A DNA stretch of 64,000 nucleotides from the NCBI RefSeq assembly GCF_001613325.1, contig NZ_BDCD01000045.1, positions 1 through 64,000 on the forward strand, written 5' to 3'. This stretch comes from Nocardia yamanashiensis NBRC 100130. GTDB taxonomy: Bacteria > Actinomycetota > Actinomycetes > Mycobacteriales > Mycobacteriaceae. Positions within the stretch are counted from its first letter, which is position 1; every line of letters begins with the position of its first letter. This document shows positions 50,622 through 58,916 of this stretch, piece after piece. The position numbers were made by a program, and so were the translations under genes. The notes under the pieces are model-generated. The model was not told the DNA's origin. It saw only the letters and a list, made by a program, of their open reading frames with translations, and made no database searches.

Positions 50622-50960
50622 ATGACAGAATTCGTACCTACTCCCACGGTCCCCCTCGCGCTGATGGGCCTCGCCCACCCGAAGCCCGAACGCGCCGCCG
50701 AGCTGAAGGAACTCCTGATCTCGTTCGTCGCTCCGACCCGCGAAGAGCCCGGCGCCCTCGAATATCACTTCCACGAGGACGCCGACGACCCTTCGACTTT
50801 CGTGTTCTACGAGGTCTGGCGGTCCAAGGCCGACCTGGACCGCCATCTCGAGCTACCCCATATGCGCGACTTCTGGGAGCGGCGCATGGACTACCTCGAA
50901 CGCGACCTCGACATCCGTTTCCTGACTATGCGGAGCCCTTACCCGCGGCCGATCGCGTAG
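50622..50960 (+). CDS. Antibiotic biosynthesis monooxygenase (ABM) domain protein
   Basis: A 112-residue ABM/YgiN-fold protein: LALMGLAHPKPERAAELKELLISFVAPTREEPGALEYHFHEDADDPSTFVFYEVWRSKADLDRHLELPHMRDF. The dimeric fold oxidises quinone-like or polyphenol substrates without a cofactor, or degrades heme in other branches; the HFHED and HLELPH histidines fit the quinol type. It is controlled by the divergent ArsR-like gene. Its 3' end overlaps the convergent nucleotidyltransferase gene by 22 bases. Confidence 0.9.
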   Translation: MTEFVPTPTVPLALMGLAHPKPERAAELKELLISFVAPTREEPGALEYHFHEDADDPSTFVFYEVWRSKADLDRHLELPHMRDFWERRMDYLERDLDIRFLTMRSPYPRPIA

Positions 50961-52243
50961 CCGGCCCAGCGGGTGATCGCCTCGGCCACTTCGTATGGAT
51001 CCACCCGGGCGGACGCGGGTAGGTCGGGGGTGCGGCGTTTGCGGGCTGCTTCGACTCGGGCGGCCGCTTCGCGGGGTGGGCAGTCGTAGAACTCGGCGAC
51101 GGCGCGGACGCGGTCCAGGGTGGTCGGCCAGCCCCAGACGGCGAGGCGGTCCTCGAAGGGGATGGTGGGGTCGGAGCCTTCGCGTCCCTTGGTCACGCTG
51201 TCGATCACCCATTGCACGGTGGGGAATCTGTTGTCGTCGAAGTGGGCGGGGTCGGCGGTGAAGACGGGTTCGAGGGCGCGCAGCAGGCGCCAGCCGAACA
51301 GGTCCAGGTGGTCGGCGAGATCGGGGCGGTCCTTGGCGAACTCCTCCCATTCGATGTCCTGGGGGAACCGGGAGAGGGTCGCGAAGGTGGCCATGGGGCT
51401 CACTGCCTGTAGCAGGTCGAGGGACGGGGTGCAGTGCTCGGCGAGCAGGACGGCGTCGTAGAGGTCCTTGCCTTCCGGGTACTTGTCGTCGGTGAGCCAC
51501 AGCAGTTTCCAGGCCAGTGAGAGTTCCGGGGTGGCCGCGAGCAGGCGGGCCGGCGGTCCGGGACGGCCGAGGCGGGGGATCTCGGTCCATTGCGGTGGTT
51601 GGTGCAGGAACTCGTTGAAGACGAAGTCCAATTGGATGGTGCCCGAGGGGATTCGGGGATCGAGTGGGGTCCACGGCAGGACCAGGCGGCGACCGGGGAC
51701 GCGATCATAGGTCCAGATGTCGTCGTCGATGGCGTCCGTGGCGTGGATGCGCAGGAGGCTGCCGGGCTGATCGGTGACCGCCGCCACGCGGTGGGCGAGG
51801 TCGGCGAACAGGGTGTCGGTGCGCTCGCTGCCGAACTTCCAATCCTGCGGGATCACAATGAAATCCACGTCGCCGGGTTCGCGGGCGGCGGCACCGCACC
51901 AGGCCGCGAGCAGGACACTGCCGCGCAGCACCAGGTGCTCGGACCATGGGGAATCGGTGACGGCCGCCAGTACGCAGTCGAGGGCGGCACGGCGGGTGGC
52001 GAACCAGTCGCGCGCGACAGCCGGATCGTCGAAATGCGGTTCGCTCAGGCGCATTCCCATTTGGTGGTCGCGTATGGACGGGTCGAAGACGGGGTGCTGG
52101 CGGATTCCGTCGCCTGCGACCGGGTGGAGAGTGGGCGGGAAGCCGGCCTTTTCCCGGGTTTCCGCGGACGGTGGCGTGGCGGGCACGATGACGTCGGGAT
52201 CCCAGGGGCCGGAGCCCATCTTGTCCCAGGATTTGGTGCTCAT
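50939..52243 (-). CDS. AbiEii-like nucleotidyltransferase with N-terminal extension
   Basis: A 434-residue paralogue of the enzyme at 46.2 kb. The core is RGSVLL (107-112), REP, then DVDF (125-128), and later LSLAWKLLWLTDDKYPEGKDLYDAVLLAE. It has about 75 more N-terminal residues (with QHPVFDPSIRDHQMGMRL and FDDPAVARDWFATRRAAL) than the first copy and a longer helical end. Its ATG at 52243 overlaps the stop of the upstream gene by four bases (ATGA), so the two proteins are made together. No AbiEi-like antitoxin is seen. Target unknown. Confidence 0.8.
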   Translation of the reverse strand: MSTKSWDKMGSGPWDPDVIVPATPPSAETREKAGFPPTLHPVAGDGIRQHPVFDPSIRDHQMGMRLSEPHFDDPAVARDWFATRRAALDCVLAAVTDSPWSEHLVLRGSVLLAAWCGAAAREPGDVDFIVIPQDWKFGSERTDTLFADLAHRVAAVTDQPGSLLRIHATDAIDDDIWTYDRVPGRRLVLPWTPLDPRIPSGTIQLDFVFNEFLHQPPQWTEIPRLGRPGPPARLLAATPELSLAWKLLWLTDDKYPEGKDLYDAVLLAEHCTPSLDLLQAVSPMATFATLSRFPQDIEWEEFAKDRPDLADHLDLFGWRLLRALEPVFTADPAHFDDNRFPTVQWVIDSVTKGREGSDPTIPFEDRLAVWGWPTTLDRVRAVAEFYDCPPREAAARVEAARKRRTPDLPASARVDPYEVAEAITRWAGYAIGRG

Positions 52244-52899
52244 TGTTGTTTCCCCGATTCGGCGATCCAGCCGTCGTCGATCGATTCGTCGGTGTCGTGG
52301 ACGACGAATTCGCGCTCTGCCGAGAGTATTTCGTGGTGCTGTGCGCGGAGAGCCGCCAGTAGCTCGTCGAATCGCGCGATGGCCGTCGCATCGCCGACCA
52401 GGCGGCAGCGCTGGGTGACGAAGCGTTCGGTGCGGCCGTCGGGGCGGGTGCGGCGGGCGTTGGCGGACAGGTGTGCGGAGTGGGCTTGTGCGAGCGCGGC
52501 GAGGTCCGCGGCGGGGAAATCCGGGTCGAGCAGCAGCTTCACGTGGTGTTCGAAGTAGTACCGCGGGCCGAGTGCGAGGGCGTCCGCATCGGTGGACGGG
52601 ACGCCGGCGCTCCAGGGTGTCGCCTCGATTTTGGCGCGCACCACCGGGAATCCGGCCGCTTCCAACCTGGCGTGCAGCTCGGCGATCGAGTCCCGGACTG
52701 TCGCAAGGGTTCCGGAGGCGCGCACGGTCAGCATGGGCTGGCTGACCATACGTCCGCGCGCCAGTACGATGTGCGCGAACTTCAATCCGTGTGCGGCCGC
52801 GTACCGTTCGAGAGCGTCCACCCGTTCCGTGCCGTCTGCTCGCACGGTGAGATGGGCTTCGAAGTCGCCTCGGAAGAGCGGGATAGCGGTGACTGTCAC
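52240..52899 (-). CDS. Unrecognised two-repeat protein coupled to nucleotidyltransferase
   Basis: A 219-residue protein with two similar halves. Half 1 opens FEAHLTVRADG, has RMVSQPMLTVRASG and a helix IAELHARLEAAGF; half 2 opens FEHHVKLLLDPD, has RFVTQRCRLVGD and a helix FDELLAALRAQHH, followed by a strand. The beta-alpha-beta look suggests a duplicated ferredoxin-like fold. I do not recognise the family. GTG 52899 is chosen; the frame continues to 53241, but that part lies antisense to the methyltransferase promoter. Coupling to the AbiEii-like gene suggests a joint role. Confidence 0.7.
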   Translation of the reverse strand: MTVTAIPLFRGDFEAHLTVRADGTERVDALERYAAAHGLKFAHIVLARGRMVSQPMLTVRASGTLATVRDSIAELHARLEAAGFPVVRAKIEATPWSAGVPSTDADALALGPRYYFEHHVKLLLDPDFPAADLAALAQAHSAHLSANARRTRPDGRTERFVTQRCRLVGDATAIARFDELLAALRAQHHEILSAEREFVVHDTDESIDDGWIAESGKQQ

Positions 52900-53064
52900 C
52901 GGCCCATCGTCGCAAACCGCCGGTGAATCGTCGCGTCGATTTCCAGCCGCTACCGGGTGGCATCCACGCTGGATACCGGCAGGCCGAGCGTACGGCGACA
53001 CTCCCGCCGCCCGGGTACGGCGGCTTAGGCTGGACGGCAGGCCATTCCACGGGCGGGAGATTCG

Positions 53065-53802
53065 ATGACCTCGGTTCCGCAGGTGACCCGGCACGCGTCG
53101 TACGGCATCGACGCACCCCTGGTCGCGACCGCGTTCGCCATGATGGCGGCGGGGTTCCTGGGTGCGGGCGTGGTCGCGTTCGCGCTCGCATCCTCGGCCG
53201 GGTGGGGACTGCTGGCGCTGGGGATCTTCATGGCCGCGCAATGCGGTCTGTGCCTGTATGTCTCGCGGCGCGGGAAGTTCGCGGTGTGGGCGGAACTGCT
53301 CGACGAGCTGCGGTTGCGCGGGGACGAACGCGCCGTGGACCTCGGCTGCGGGCGGGGCGCGGTGCTGATCGCGGCGGCGCGGCGACTACCGCGCGGCCGC
53401 GTCGACGGCGTCGATCTGTGGCGTTCGATCGACCAGTCCGGCAACGACATCACCGCCACCACCCGCAATGCCGTGGCCGAGGGCGTGTCCGACCGCATCC
53501 AGCTGCACACCGCCGACATCACCCGACTACCGTTCAGCGACAACACCTTCGACCTGGTGCTGTCGAGCCTGGCCATCCACAATATTCCGACCCCGGACGG
53601 GCGGGCGGCCGCCGTGCGCGAGGCGATCAGGGTGCTGCGGCCGGGCGGGCGGCTCGTCGTCGCCGACATCTTCAAGGTCGGCGAATACGTTCCGGCGCTG
53701 GAAGCGGCCGGCGCCCAGGCCGTCACCGTCCGCCCGCTCGGCTGGCGCATGTGGTGGGGCAGCCCGTTCGTCGCCACCCGCGCCGTCACCGCGAGCAAGT
53801 AG
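53065..53802 (+). CDS. Membrane-anchored SAM-dependent methyltransferase
   Basis: A 245-residue protein with two N-terminal hydrophobic helices (VATAFAMMAAGFLGAGVVAFAL and LLALGIFMAAQCGLCLYV) followed by a class I methyltransferase domain: VDLGCGRGAVLIAAA as motif I, VDGVDLW, TADITRLPFSDNTFDLVLSSLAIHN as motif II, RVLRPGGRLVVADI as motif III. The group methylates small or lipid-like molecules. ATG 53065 is the start. It is divergent from the two-repeat/nucleotidyltransferase operon across 165 bases. Confidence 0.9.
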   Translation: MTSVPQVTRHASYGIDAPLVATAFAMMAAGFLGAGVVAFALASSAGWGLLALGIFMAAQCGLCLYVSRRGKFAVWAELLDELRLRGDERAVDLGCGRGAVLIAAARRLPRGRVDGVDLWRSIDQSGNDITATTRNAVAEGVSDRIQLHTADITRLPFSDNTFDLVLSSLAIHNIPTPDGRAAAVREAIRVLRPGGRLVVADIFKVGEYVPALEAAGAQAVTVRPLGWRMWWGSPFVATRAVTASK

Positions 53803-53983
53803 CGCCAGAACCCGATGCACCCGACCCACGAGGGCCCGTACGGAGGCTGCGCCCGACTGTCGCGGGCTCGTCTGAGGACGGAATAATCGGTGCTGTGCAT
53901 GTGCCGATTCCGATGAGGCCCTCCCAGATATAGCGACCCAACCACGACTTCACGCGCACGACGACGATAGGATTGCCGGTCAT

Positions 53984-54313
53984 TCATCGACCCATCGGAG
54001 TGAGTTCGAAGATCTCGATGACGAAAGTGCCGGATTTGCCATCGAGATAGGGATGCTCGGAGCACAACAGGCGCGCATGCGCGATGGTGTCGGCTTCGAT
54101 GACCGAATAGCCGTTTAGCTCGGTGGCTGTCGCGTCGGAACCGTTGCCCGTCAGCGCGCTTCGCGCACCGAAAGGTTCACCCAGAGACAGCAGCGCGCTG
54201 CTGAGCCGGTCGGTCCATCGGGTCCAGGCCCGCATCTGAGCCTGGACCTGTTCGGCGGGGAAGTTCTCCAGCGGACGCGCCGGACCGCGGTACAGCAGCA
54301 TATATTGCGCCAT
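53984..54313 (-). CDS. YciI-like protein
   Basis: A 109-residue protein of the YCII-related fold: MAQYMLLYRGPARPLENFPAEQVQAQMRAWTRWTDRLSSALLSLGEPFG, then GYSVIEADTIAHARLLCSEHPYLDGKSGTFVIEIFELTPM. The fold includes the DgpF/sigma-factor-linked group with a conserved His-Pro. In biosynthetic loci such proteins sometimes help with cyclisation or dehydration. It lies 4 bases after the ferredoxin gene, last of the P450 operon. The exact role is unknown. Confidence 0.85.
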   Translation of the reverse strand: MAQYMLLYRGPARPLENFPAEQVQAQMRAWTRWTDRLSSALLSLGEPFGARSALTGNGSDATATELNGYSVIEADTIAHARLLCSEHPYLDGKSGTFVIEIFELTPMGR

Positions 54314-54317
54314 CTGG

Positions 54318-54515
54318 TCACTTCCCCCCGCGAACGATGGCCCGGGCCGGGCAGAGGACCTCTGCCTGCTGCACATCCGCGGTGTCGCCGTCGTCGATGA
54401 CGTCCTCCTTGAGCAGAATGACCAGTCCGTCGTCGTCCTGATCGAAGACATCGGGCGCCACGTAGACACACTGGCCCGCACCGATGCATTTGCCGCGGTC
54501 GACTACAACGCGCAT
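54318..54515 (-). CDS. [3Fe-4S]-type ferredoxin, P450 partner
   Basis: A 65-residue ferredoxin starting MRVVVDRGKCIGAGQCVYVAPDVFD and ending with LCPARAIV. The Cys spacing C-x5-C...C-P, with the central Cys of a 4Fe site missing, is that of the 3Fe-4S ferredoxins that feed electrons to actinomycete P450s. AGGAG lies seven bases before ATG 54515. It is just downstream of the P450 gene, which fits the job of electron donor. Confidence 0.93.
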   Translation of the reverse strand: MRVVVDRGKCIGAGQCVYVAPDVFDQDDDGLVILLKEDVIDDGDTADVQQAEVLCPARAIVRGGK

Positions 54516-54563
54516 GGGAGTACTCCTGTTCGTCAATGCTCGTGGGTGAGAGGATCGGCAAGA

Positions 54564-55763
54564 TCACCAGGTGACCGGTAAGGCGTGGAGTCCGTAGATC
54601 CGCATGTCGTGTTTGAAAGGCAGGTCGTCGACCGGTGCCGCCAAAGCCAGCGTCGGCACTCTGCGGAACAGCGTGCCGTAAGCCACCTGCAGTTCCATTC
54701 GCGCCAGGGTCTGGCCGAGGCACTGATGCGGACCGAACGCGAAGGCGAGGTGGTTTCGGGCATTTCGCCGGACGTCGACGACATCGGGATCGCCGGGGAA
54801 CGCCTGCGAATCGCGGTTGGCGGTCTCGATCGCCAGGATCAGTCCCTCCCCCGCCTCGATGCGCACCCCGCCGACTTCGATGTCGGCCACTGCGACCCGC
54901 CGGCGGCCGTGGTGCACCACGGTCAGGAATCTGAGCAGTTCCTCCACGGCGCTCTCGACGATGGCGGGATCATCGCAATCTCGCAGTACCGCAGCCTGTT
55001 CCGGGTTGGCGAGCAGCAACGCGGTGCCCAGCGCGATCATGTTGGCCGAGGTCTCGTGGCCAGCCATCAGCAGAATCTTGCCGATGCCCGTGATCTCCTC
55101 GACGCTGAGCCGACCGGATGCCGCCAGGTGGCTGAGAATGTCGTCACCGGGGCCTCGCTGCTTCTCGACGACCACCGCGCGGATGAGCCCGAGGAGTTCC
55201 TCCGCGGCCGCGCCGGCCTCCTCGGCGGAGGTCACCGTGGAGATGGAGGTTCCGGCGAGCCGGTGGAATCGATCGCGCTCGGTGTAAGGCACGCCGAGCA
55301 GCTCGCAGATGACCAACGAGGGCAGCGGGAGGGCGAAGGCCGAAACCAGGTCGGCGCTCCGATTCCCCTGTGCCAGCATCTCGTCCAGCAACCGGTCGGC
55401 GGTCTGCTGGATCCACGGACGCATCCGTTCGATCCGCTTGACCGAGAAGTGTCCCGTCAGCAGCCGGCGGTAGTCGGCGTGCTCGGGGTCGTCCATCGAC
55501 ATGAACGGGCGGCTGCGCTGAACGGCGGCACGCAAGGCGACCGTCGAGATCGGGTAGCCGGTTTTGGTCGCGTCCGCACTCACGCGCGGGTCGGCGAGCA
55601 GCGCTCGTACGTCGTCGTATCCGGTGATGAGCCAGGGCTCGCTCCCGTCCCAGATGCGCACCCGCGCGATCCGGTCCGCTCGCCGTAGCTGCGGCGGCGG
55701 ATCGAACGGGCACCCGGTGTCGCGAGCCATCGGGAACACCGGGATGTCGGTCGGGGCGCTCAT
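54564..55763 (-). CDS. Cytochrome P450 (CYP105-like)
   Basis: A 399-residue heme monooxygenase. Oxygen-binding I-helix AGHETS (234-239), the ExxR pair in EELLR (274-278), and the heme loop FGPHQCLG with Cys348. Size and FGPHQCLGQ resemble CYP105-type tailoring enzymes of actinomycete natural products. The ATG at 55763 shares one base with the stop of the O-methyltransferase gene, and a ferredoxin gene follows, so methyltransferase-P450-ferredoxin-YciI form one operon. It probably hydroxylates an aromatic product of the locus; inference. Confidence 0.95.
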   Translation of the reverse strand: MSAPTDIPVFPMARDTGCPFDPPPQLRRADRIARVRIWDGSEPWLITGYDDVRALLADPRVSADATKTGYPISTVALRAAVQRSRPFMSMDDPEHADYRRLLTGHFSVKRIERMRPWIQQTADRLLDEMLAQGNRSADLVSAFALPLPSLVICELLGVPYTERDRFHRLAGTSISTVTSAEEAGAAAEELLGLIRAVVVEKQRGPGDDILSHLAASGRLSVEEITGIGKILLMAGHETSANMIALGTALLLANPEQAAVLRDCDDPAIVESAVEELLRFLTVVHHGRRRVAVADIEVGGVRIEAGEGLILAIETANRDSQAFPGDPDVVDVRRNARNHLAFAFGPHQCLGQTLARMELQVAYGTLFRRVPTLALAAPVDDLPFKHDMRIYGLHALPVTW

Positions 55764-56791
55764 CAGGACCGCGCCACGCGGGCTTCGATGATTCCGGCCG
55801 GACCGCCGGTGGACAGGACCCGTTCGATTTCCAGGCCCGCTTCGGTGAACAGGTCCCGGTACTGCCGCTCGGTGCGCTCCTTGCCGCCGAACAGGGCCAG
55901 CAGGTTGAGGTCGGTCAGCAGGCCCAGGTGCGGCGTATTGCCCTCCGGCAACACGATCTCGATGAGGATCAGCCGGCTCTCCGCCGACATGGCTTCGCGA
56001 ATGTTGCGCAGGATCCGCACGGAATCCTCGTCGTTCCAGTCGTGGATGATGTGCTTGAGGATGTAGGCGTCCCCACCCGCGGGAACGCCGTCGAAGAACG
56101 ATCCGGGCTGGACGTTGCATCGCTCGGCCAGGCCGAGGCTTTCCATCCGTACCCGCGCACCGTCGACGACGGCGGGCAGATCGTAGAGCACACCGGTGGA
56201 ATCGGGTGCGCTGCGCAGGATCTCGCTCAGCAGCCGGCCGTGTCCGCCGCCCACGTCGATGATGGTGGAATAGCGGGAGAAGTCGTAGGAGGCGAGTACC
56301 GCCTTCAGGGTCATACCGGACACGCTGGTCTGGGCGTCGTTGAAGATCTTCCCGAACGCGGGGTTCGTCCGCGTGAATTCGAAGAAGGGCACCCCGCGCA
56401 CCGCCGGCACCACCGACTCACCGGTGCGGATGCCCTCGGACAGATGCGACCAGTGCTCCCGATGTTCCGGCGACCCCACGAACAACGACCACGGGCGGAC
56501 CGAGACCTCCGCGTCGGACCGCAACGGATCCGACAGCTCGTTGAGCGCGTACCGGCCGTCGGCCTCGTAGGCGAAGACTCCGCGACTCGACAGCAATCGC
56601 AGCAGCCGGTGTACGGCATCGGCGTTCGCGGTGATCTTTTCCGCGATATCGGCTGCCGTCATCGGGCCCGCTGCCAGCACATCCGCGATTCCCAGATCCG
56701 CTGCCACATATATCGCCTGGGCGAACGAGCCGTTCCCGATCATCTCCATCAAAGCGATGGCCGCAGGCTTCTTGGTAGGCGAATCAACCAT
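55763..56791 (-). CDS. O-methyltransferase (class I, ASMT/PhzM-like)
   Basis: A 342-residue SAM-dependent methyltransferase with an N-terminal dimerisation winged helix (LLRLLSSRGVFAYEADGRYALNELSDPLR) and a catalytic domain: DVGGGHGRLL (179-188), the LKHIIHDWND segment with the catalytic His, and ILIEIVLPEG. This family methylates phenolic hydroxyls, including those of phenazines, anthracyclines and phenylpropanoids. GAGGAGTTGCG precedes ATG 56791. It heads the P450 operon and is divergent from the asparagine-synthetase-like gene. Confidence 0.94.
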   Translation of the reverse strand: MVDSPTKKPAAIALMEMIGNGSFAQAIYVAADLGIADVLAAGPMTAADIAEKITANADAVHRLLRLLSSRGVFAYEADGRYALNELSDPLRSDAEVSVRPWSLFVGSPEHREHWSHLSEGIRTGESVVPAVRGVPFFEFTRTNPAFGKIFNDAQTSVSGMTLKAVLASYDFSRYSTIIDVGGGHGRLLSEILRSAPDSTGVLYDLPAVVDGARVRMESLGLAERCNVQPGSFFDGVPAGGDAYILKHIIHDWNDEDSVRILRNIREAMSAESRLILIEIVLPEGNTPHLGLLTDLNLLALFGGKERTERQYRDLFTEAGLEIERVLSTGGPAGIIEARVARS

Positions 56792-57048
56792 TACGCAACT
56801 CCTCGACGTGCATCTGACTGGATTCCCGAATCCTCGCAAAACCGAGTTCTGTTGTCGAGAACGGTTTTTCGCGCCTCGCACACGTTGCCGCAGCCAGCTG
56901 ACTGGGTTACGGTCGGCGAACACATCGCATGTGGCAATTCGCCTTTCGCGCAGATCGAACCTCGGCCGGAAAACCGATGGTGTTCTCGAAATTCAATCAG
57001 CACGAACCCGTGCGACAGCGGCGACGAAACAGTGAAGGACTGGAAGAT
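56792..57048. promoter_or_regulatory. Divergent promoter region of the metabolite locus
   Basis: 257 bases between the O-methyltransferase and amidotransferase genes, less GC-rich than its surroundings. Two inverted repeats are candidates for operators: GTTCT-n7-AGAAC (56846-56862) and CACAT-CGC-ATGTG (56921-56933). No gene seen within it. No pathway regulator is encoded in the visible part of the locus. Confidence 0.4.
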
Positions 57049-58899
57049 ATGTGTGGACTGACGGGATGGGTCGACCATCGCAAGAACTTGGCGTCCAGCG
57101 TCGCCACAATGTCCGCGATGACTGCGACAATGGCCAATCGTGGCCCCGATGACGAGGGCATATGGGTCTCCGAGCACGCGTTGCTCGGGCACCGGCGACT
57201 GGCGGTCATCGATCTCGCCGGCGGTCGGCAGCCGATGGTCGCCGACGCCGCCGGCGCCGAGGTCGTCATCAGTTACACCGGCGAGGTCTACAACTTCATC
57301 GAATTGCGTGAAGAATTGCGCGGACTCGGGCACGCGTTTCGAACGGAAAGCGACACCGAGGTGGTGTTGCGGGCATATCTCCAGTGGGGCAGTACGTTTC
57401 CCGCTCACCTGAACGGAATATTCGCATTCGCTTTGTGGGACGGCCGGACCGAGGAGTTGCTACTCGTCCGTGATCGCTTCGGCGTGAAGCCGCTATATTA
57501 CCAGCCGCTGGACGGCGGCGTGGTTTTCGGTTCGGAGCCGAAAGCCATTCTCGCGCATCCCGATGTCGACGCGGTGATCGACCGCAATGGACTGCGGGAA
57601 TTTTTTACCATGACGAAAACACCCGAACTCGCACCCTTCCGCGGCATGTTCGAGGTGCGTCCGGGCACTGTGGTCAAGGTCGGCGCCGACGGCATCGAGA
57701 AGAGCGTCTACTGGCAGCTGGCGGCCCGGGAGCACACCGACGATCTGGCGGCGACCATCGCGCACGTGCGGGAACTGCTCGAGGACATCGTCGCCCGCCA
57801 GCTGATCGCCGACGTGCCGATCTGCTCGCTGCTGTCCGGCGGGCTGGATTCGAGTGCGATCACCGCGCTGGCCGCCAAGGTGCTCGCCGGGCGCAATGCC
57901 GCTCCCCTGCGCACCTATTCGGTCGACTTCGCCGGCCACACCGAGCGATTCACGGCCAACGCCGCGTGGAAGGACCCGGACACCCCCTTCGCGATAGAGG
58001 TGGCCGAGCACCTCGGCGTCGATCATGTGATCGTCGAACTGGACAATGCCGAACTTGTCGATCCGGCGGTACAGACCGCCGTCCTGGACGCCTTCGACCT
58101 GCCGGTGATCATCAGCGATATGGAGTACTCGCTGTACCTGCTGTGCCGCGAGATCCGCACGGCGGCAACCGTGGCGCTGTCGGGAGAAGCCGCCGACGAA
58201 CTGTTCGGAGGGTACAACCAGTTCCACGACCCGGACGCGGTCGCGGCCGACGCGTTCCCGTGGTTCACCTCCGCCGCCAAGTCGGGCGGAATCGCCGCCC
58301 TGCACTCGCTCGGGCTGTGGGATCTCCTCGGTCTCGGCGAGCATCTCAAGCAGCGCTACGCCGAAGCGGTCGCCGAATGTCCCAGGCTGCCGGGCGAATT
58401 CGGGCACGAGGCACGGATGCGCGAGATCACCTATCTGCACCTCACCCGCTGGGAGAACATGCTGCTGGATCGCAAGGACCGGGTGAGCATGGCGGTCGGG
58501 CTCGAGGTCCGGGTGCCGTTCACCGATCATCGGCTGGTCGAGTACGTCTTCAACACTCCCTGGTCGATGAAGACGTTCGACGGATACGAGAAGAGTCTGC
58601 TGCGTGCGGCGGTGGCGGATCTGCTGCCCGAGTCGGTGATCCAGCGCCGCAAGACGCCCTACCCGTCGACCCAGGACGTCGCCTACGAGCAGGCGCTGCG
58701 CCGGCAGGTCGAACAGCTCCTCGAGCCGGGCTCCCCGGCCCTGAAACTGGTGCGTGAGAGCGATATTCGTGAACTGCTCGCCAGTGCGCCGGGCACGCTG
58801 TGTGTCGGCGGGCCGTGGAGTGCGCGGATAGTGCTGGAACGCTTGGTCGCCTTCAACCGGATTGTCGCGGAGCACGATATCGAGGTGGAGCTGGACTGA
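57049..58899 (+). CDS. asnB: Asparagine-synthetase-like glutamine amidotransferase
   Basis: A 616-residue AsnB-type enzyme. The N-terminal glutaminase begins MCGLTGWVDH with catalytic Cys2 and has RGPDDEG and SYTGEVYNF; the C-terminal synthetase has the ATP loop SGGLDSS (263-269), SGEAADELFGGYNQ and DRKDRVSMAVGLEVRVPFTDHRLVE. Such enzymes activate a carboxylate with ATP and amidate it. Located inside a 3-hydroxyanthranilate-type locus, divergent from the methyltransferase operon, it probably amidates a pathway acid or joins an amine to it and does not supply cellular asparagine. GGAAG precedes ATG 57049. Confidence 0.92.
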   Translation: MCGLTGWVDHRKNLASSVATMSAMTATMANRGPDDEGIWVSEHALLGHRRLAVIDLAGGRQPMVADAAGAEVVISYTGEVYNFIELREELRGLGHAFRTESDTEVVLRAYLQWGSTFPAHLNGIFAFALWDGRTEELLLVRDRFGVKPLYYQPLDGGVVFGSEPKAILAHPDVDAVIDRNGLREFFTMTKTPELAPFRGMFEVRPGTVVKVGADGIEKSVYWQLAAREHTDDLAATIAHVRELLEDIVARQLIADVPICSLLSGGLDSSAITALAAKVLAGRNAAPLRTYSVDFAGHTERFTANAAWKDPDTPFAIEVAEHLGVDHVIVELDNAELVDPAVQTAVLDAFDLPVIISDMEYSLYLLCREIRTAATVALSGEAADELFGGYNQFHDPDAVAADAFPWFTSAAKSGGIAALHSLGLWDLLGLGEHLKQRYAEAVAECPRLPGEFGHEARMREITYLHLTRWENMLLDRKDRVSMAVGLEVRVPFTDHRLVEYVFNTPWSMKTFDGYEKSLLRAAVADLLPESVIQRRKTPYPSTQDVAYEQALRRQVEQLLEPGSPALKLVRESDIRELLASAPGTLCVGGPWSARIVLERLVAFNRIVAEHDIEVELD

Positions 58900-58916
58900 G
58901 CGATGGCGGTCCGGCG

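Noticed and set aside
57493..58875. 460-residue frame antisense to the asparagine-synthetase-like gene
   Set aside because: Composition is Arg/Gln/His-rich as expected for a mirror of a real coding strand, and the sense strand carries all catalytic motifs of AsnB.
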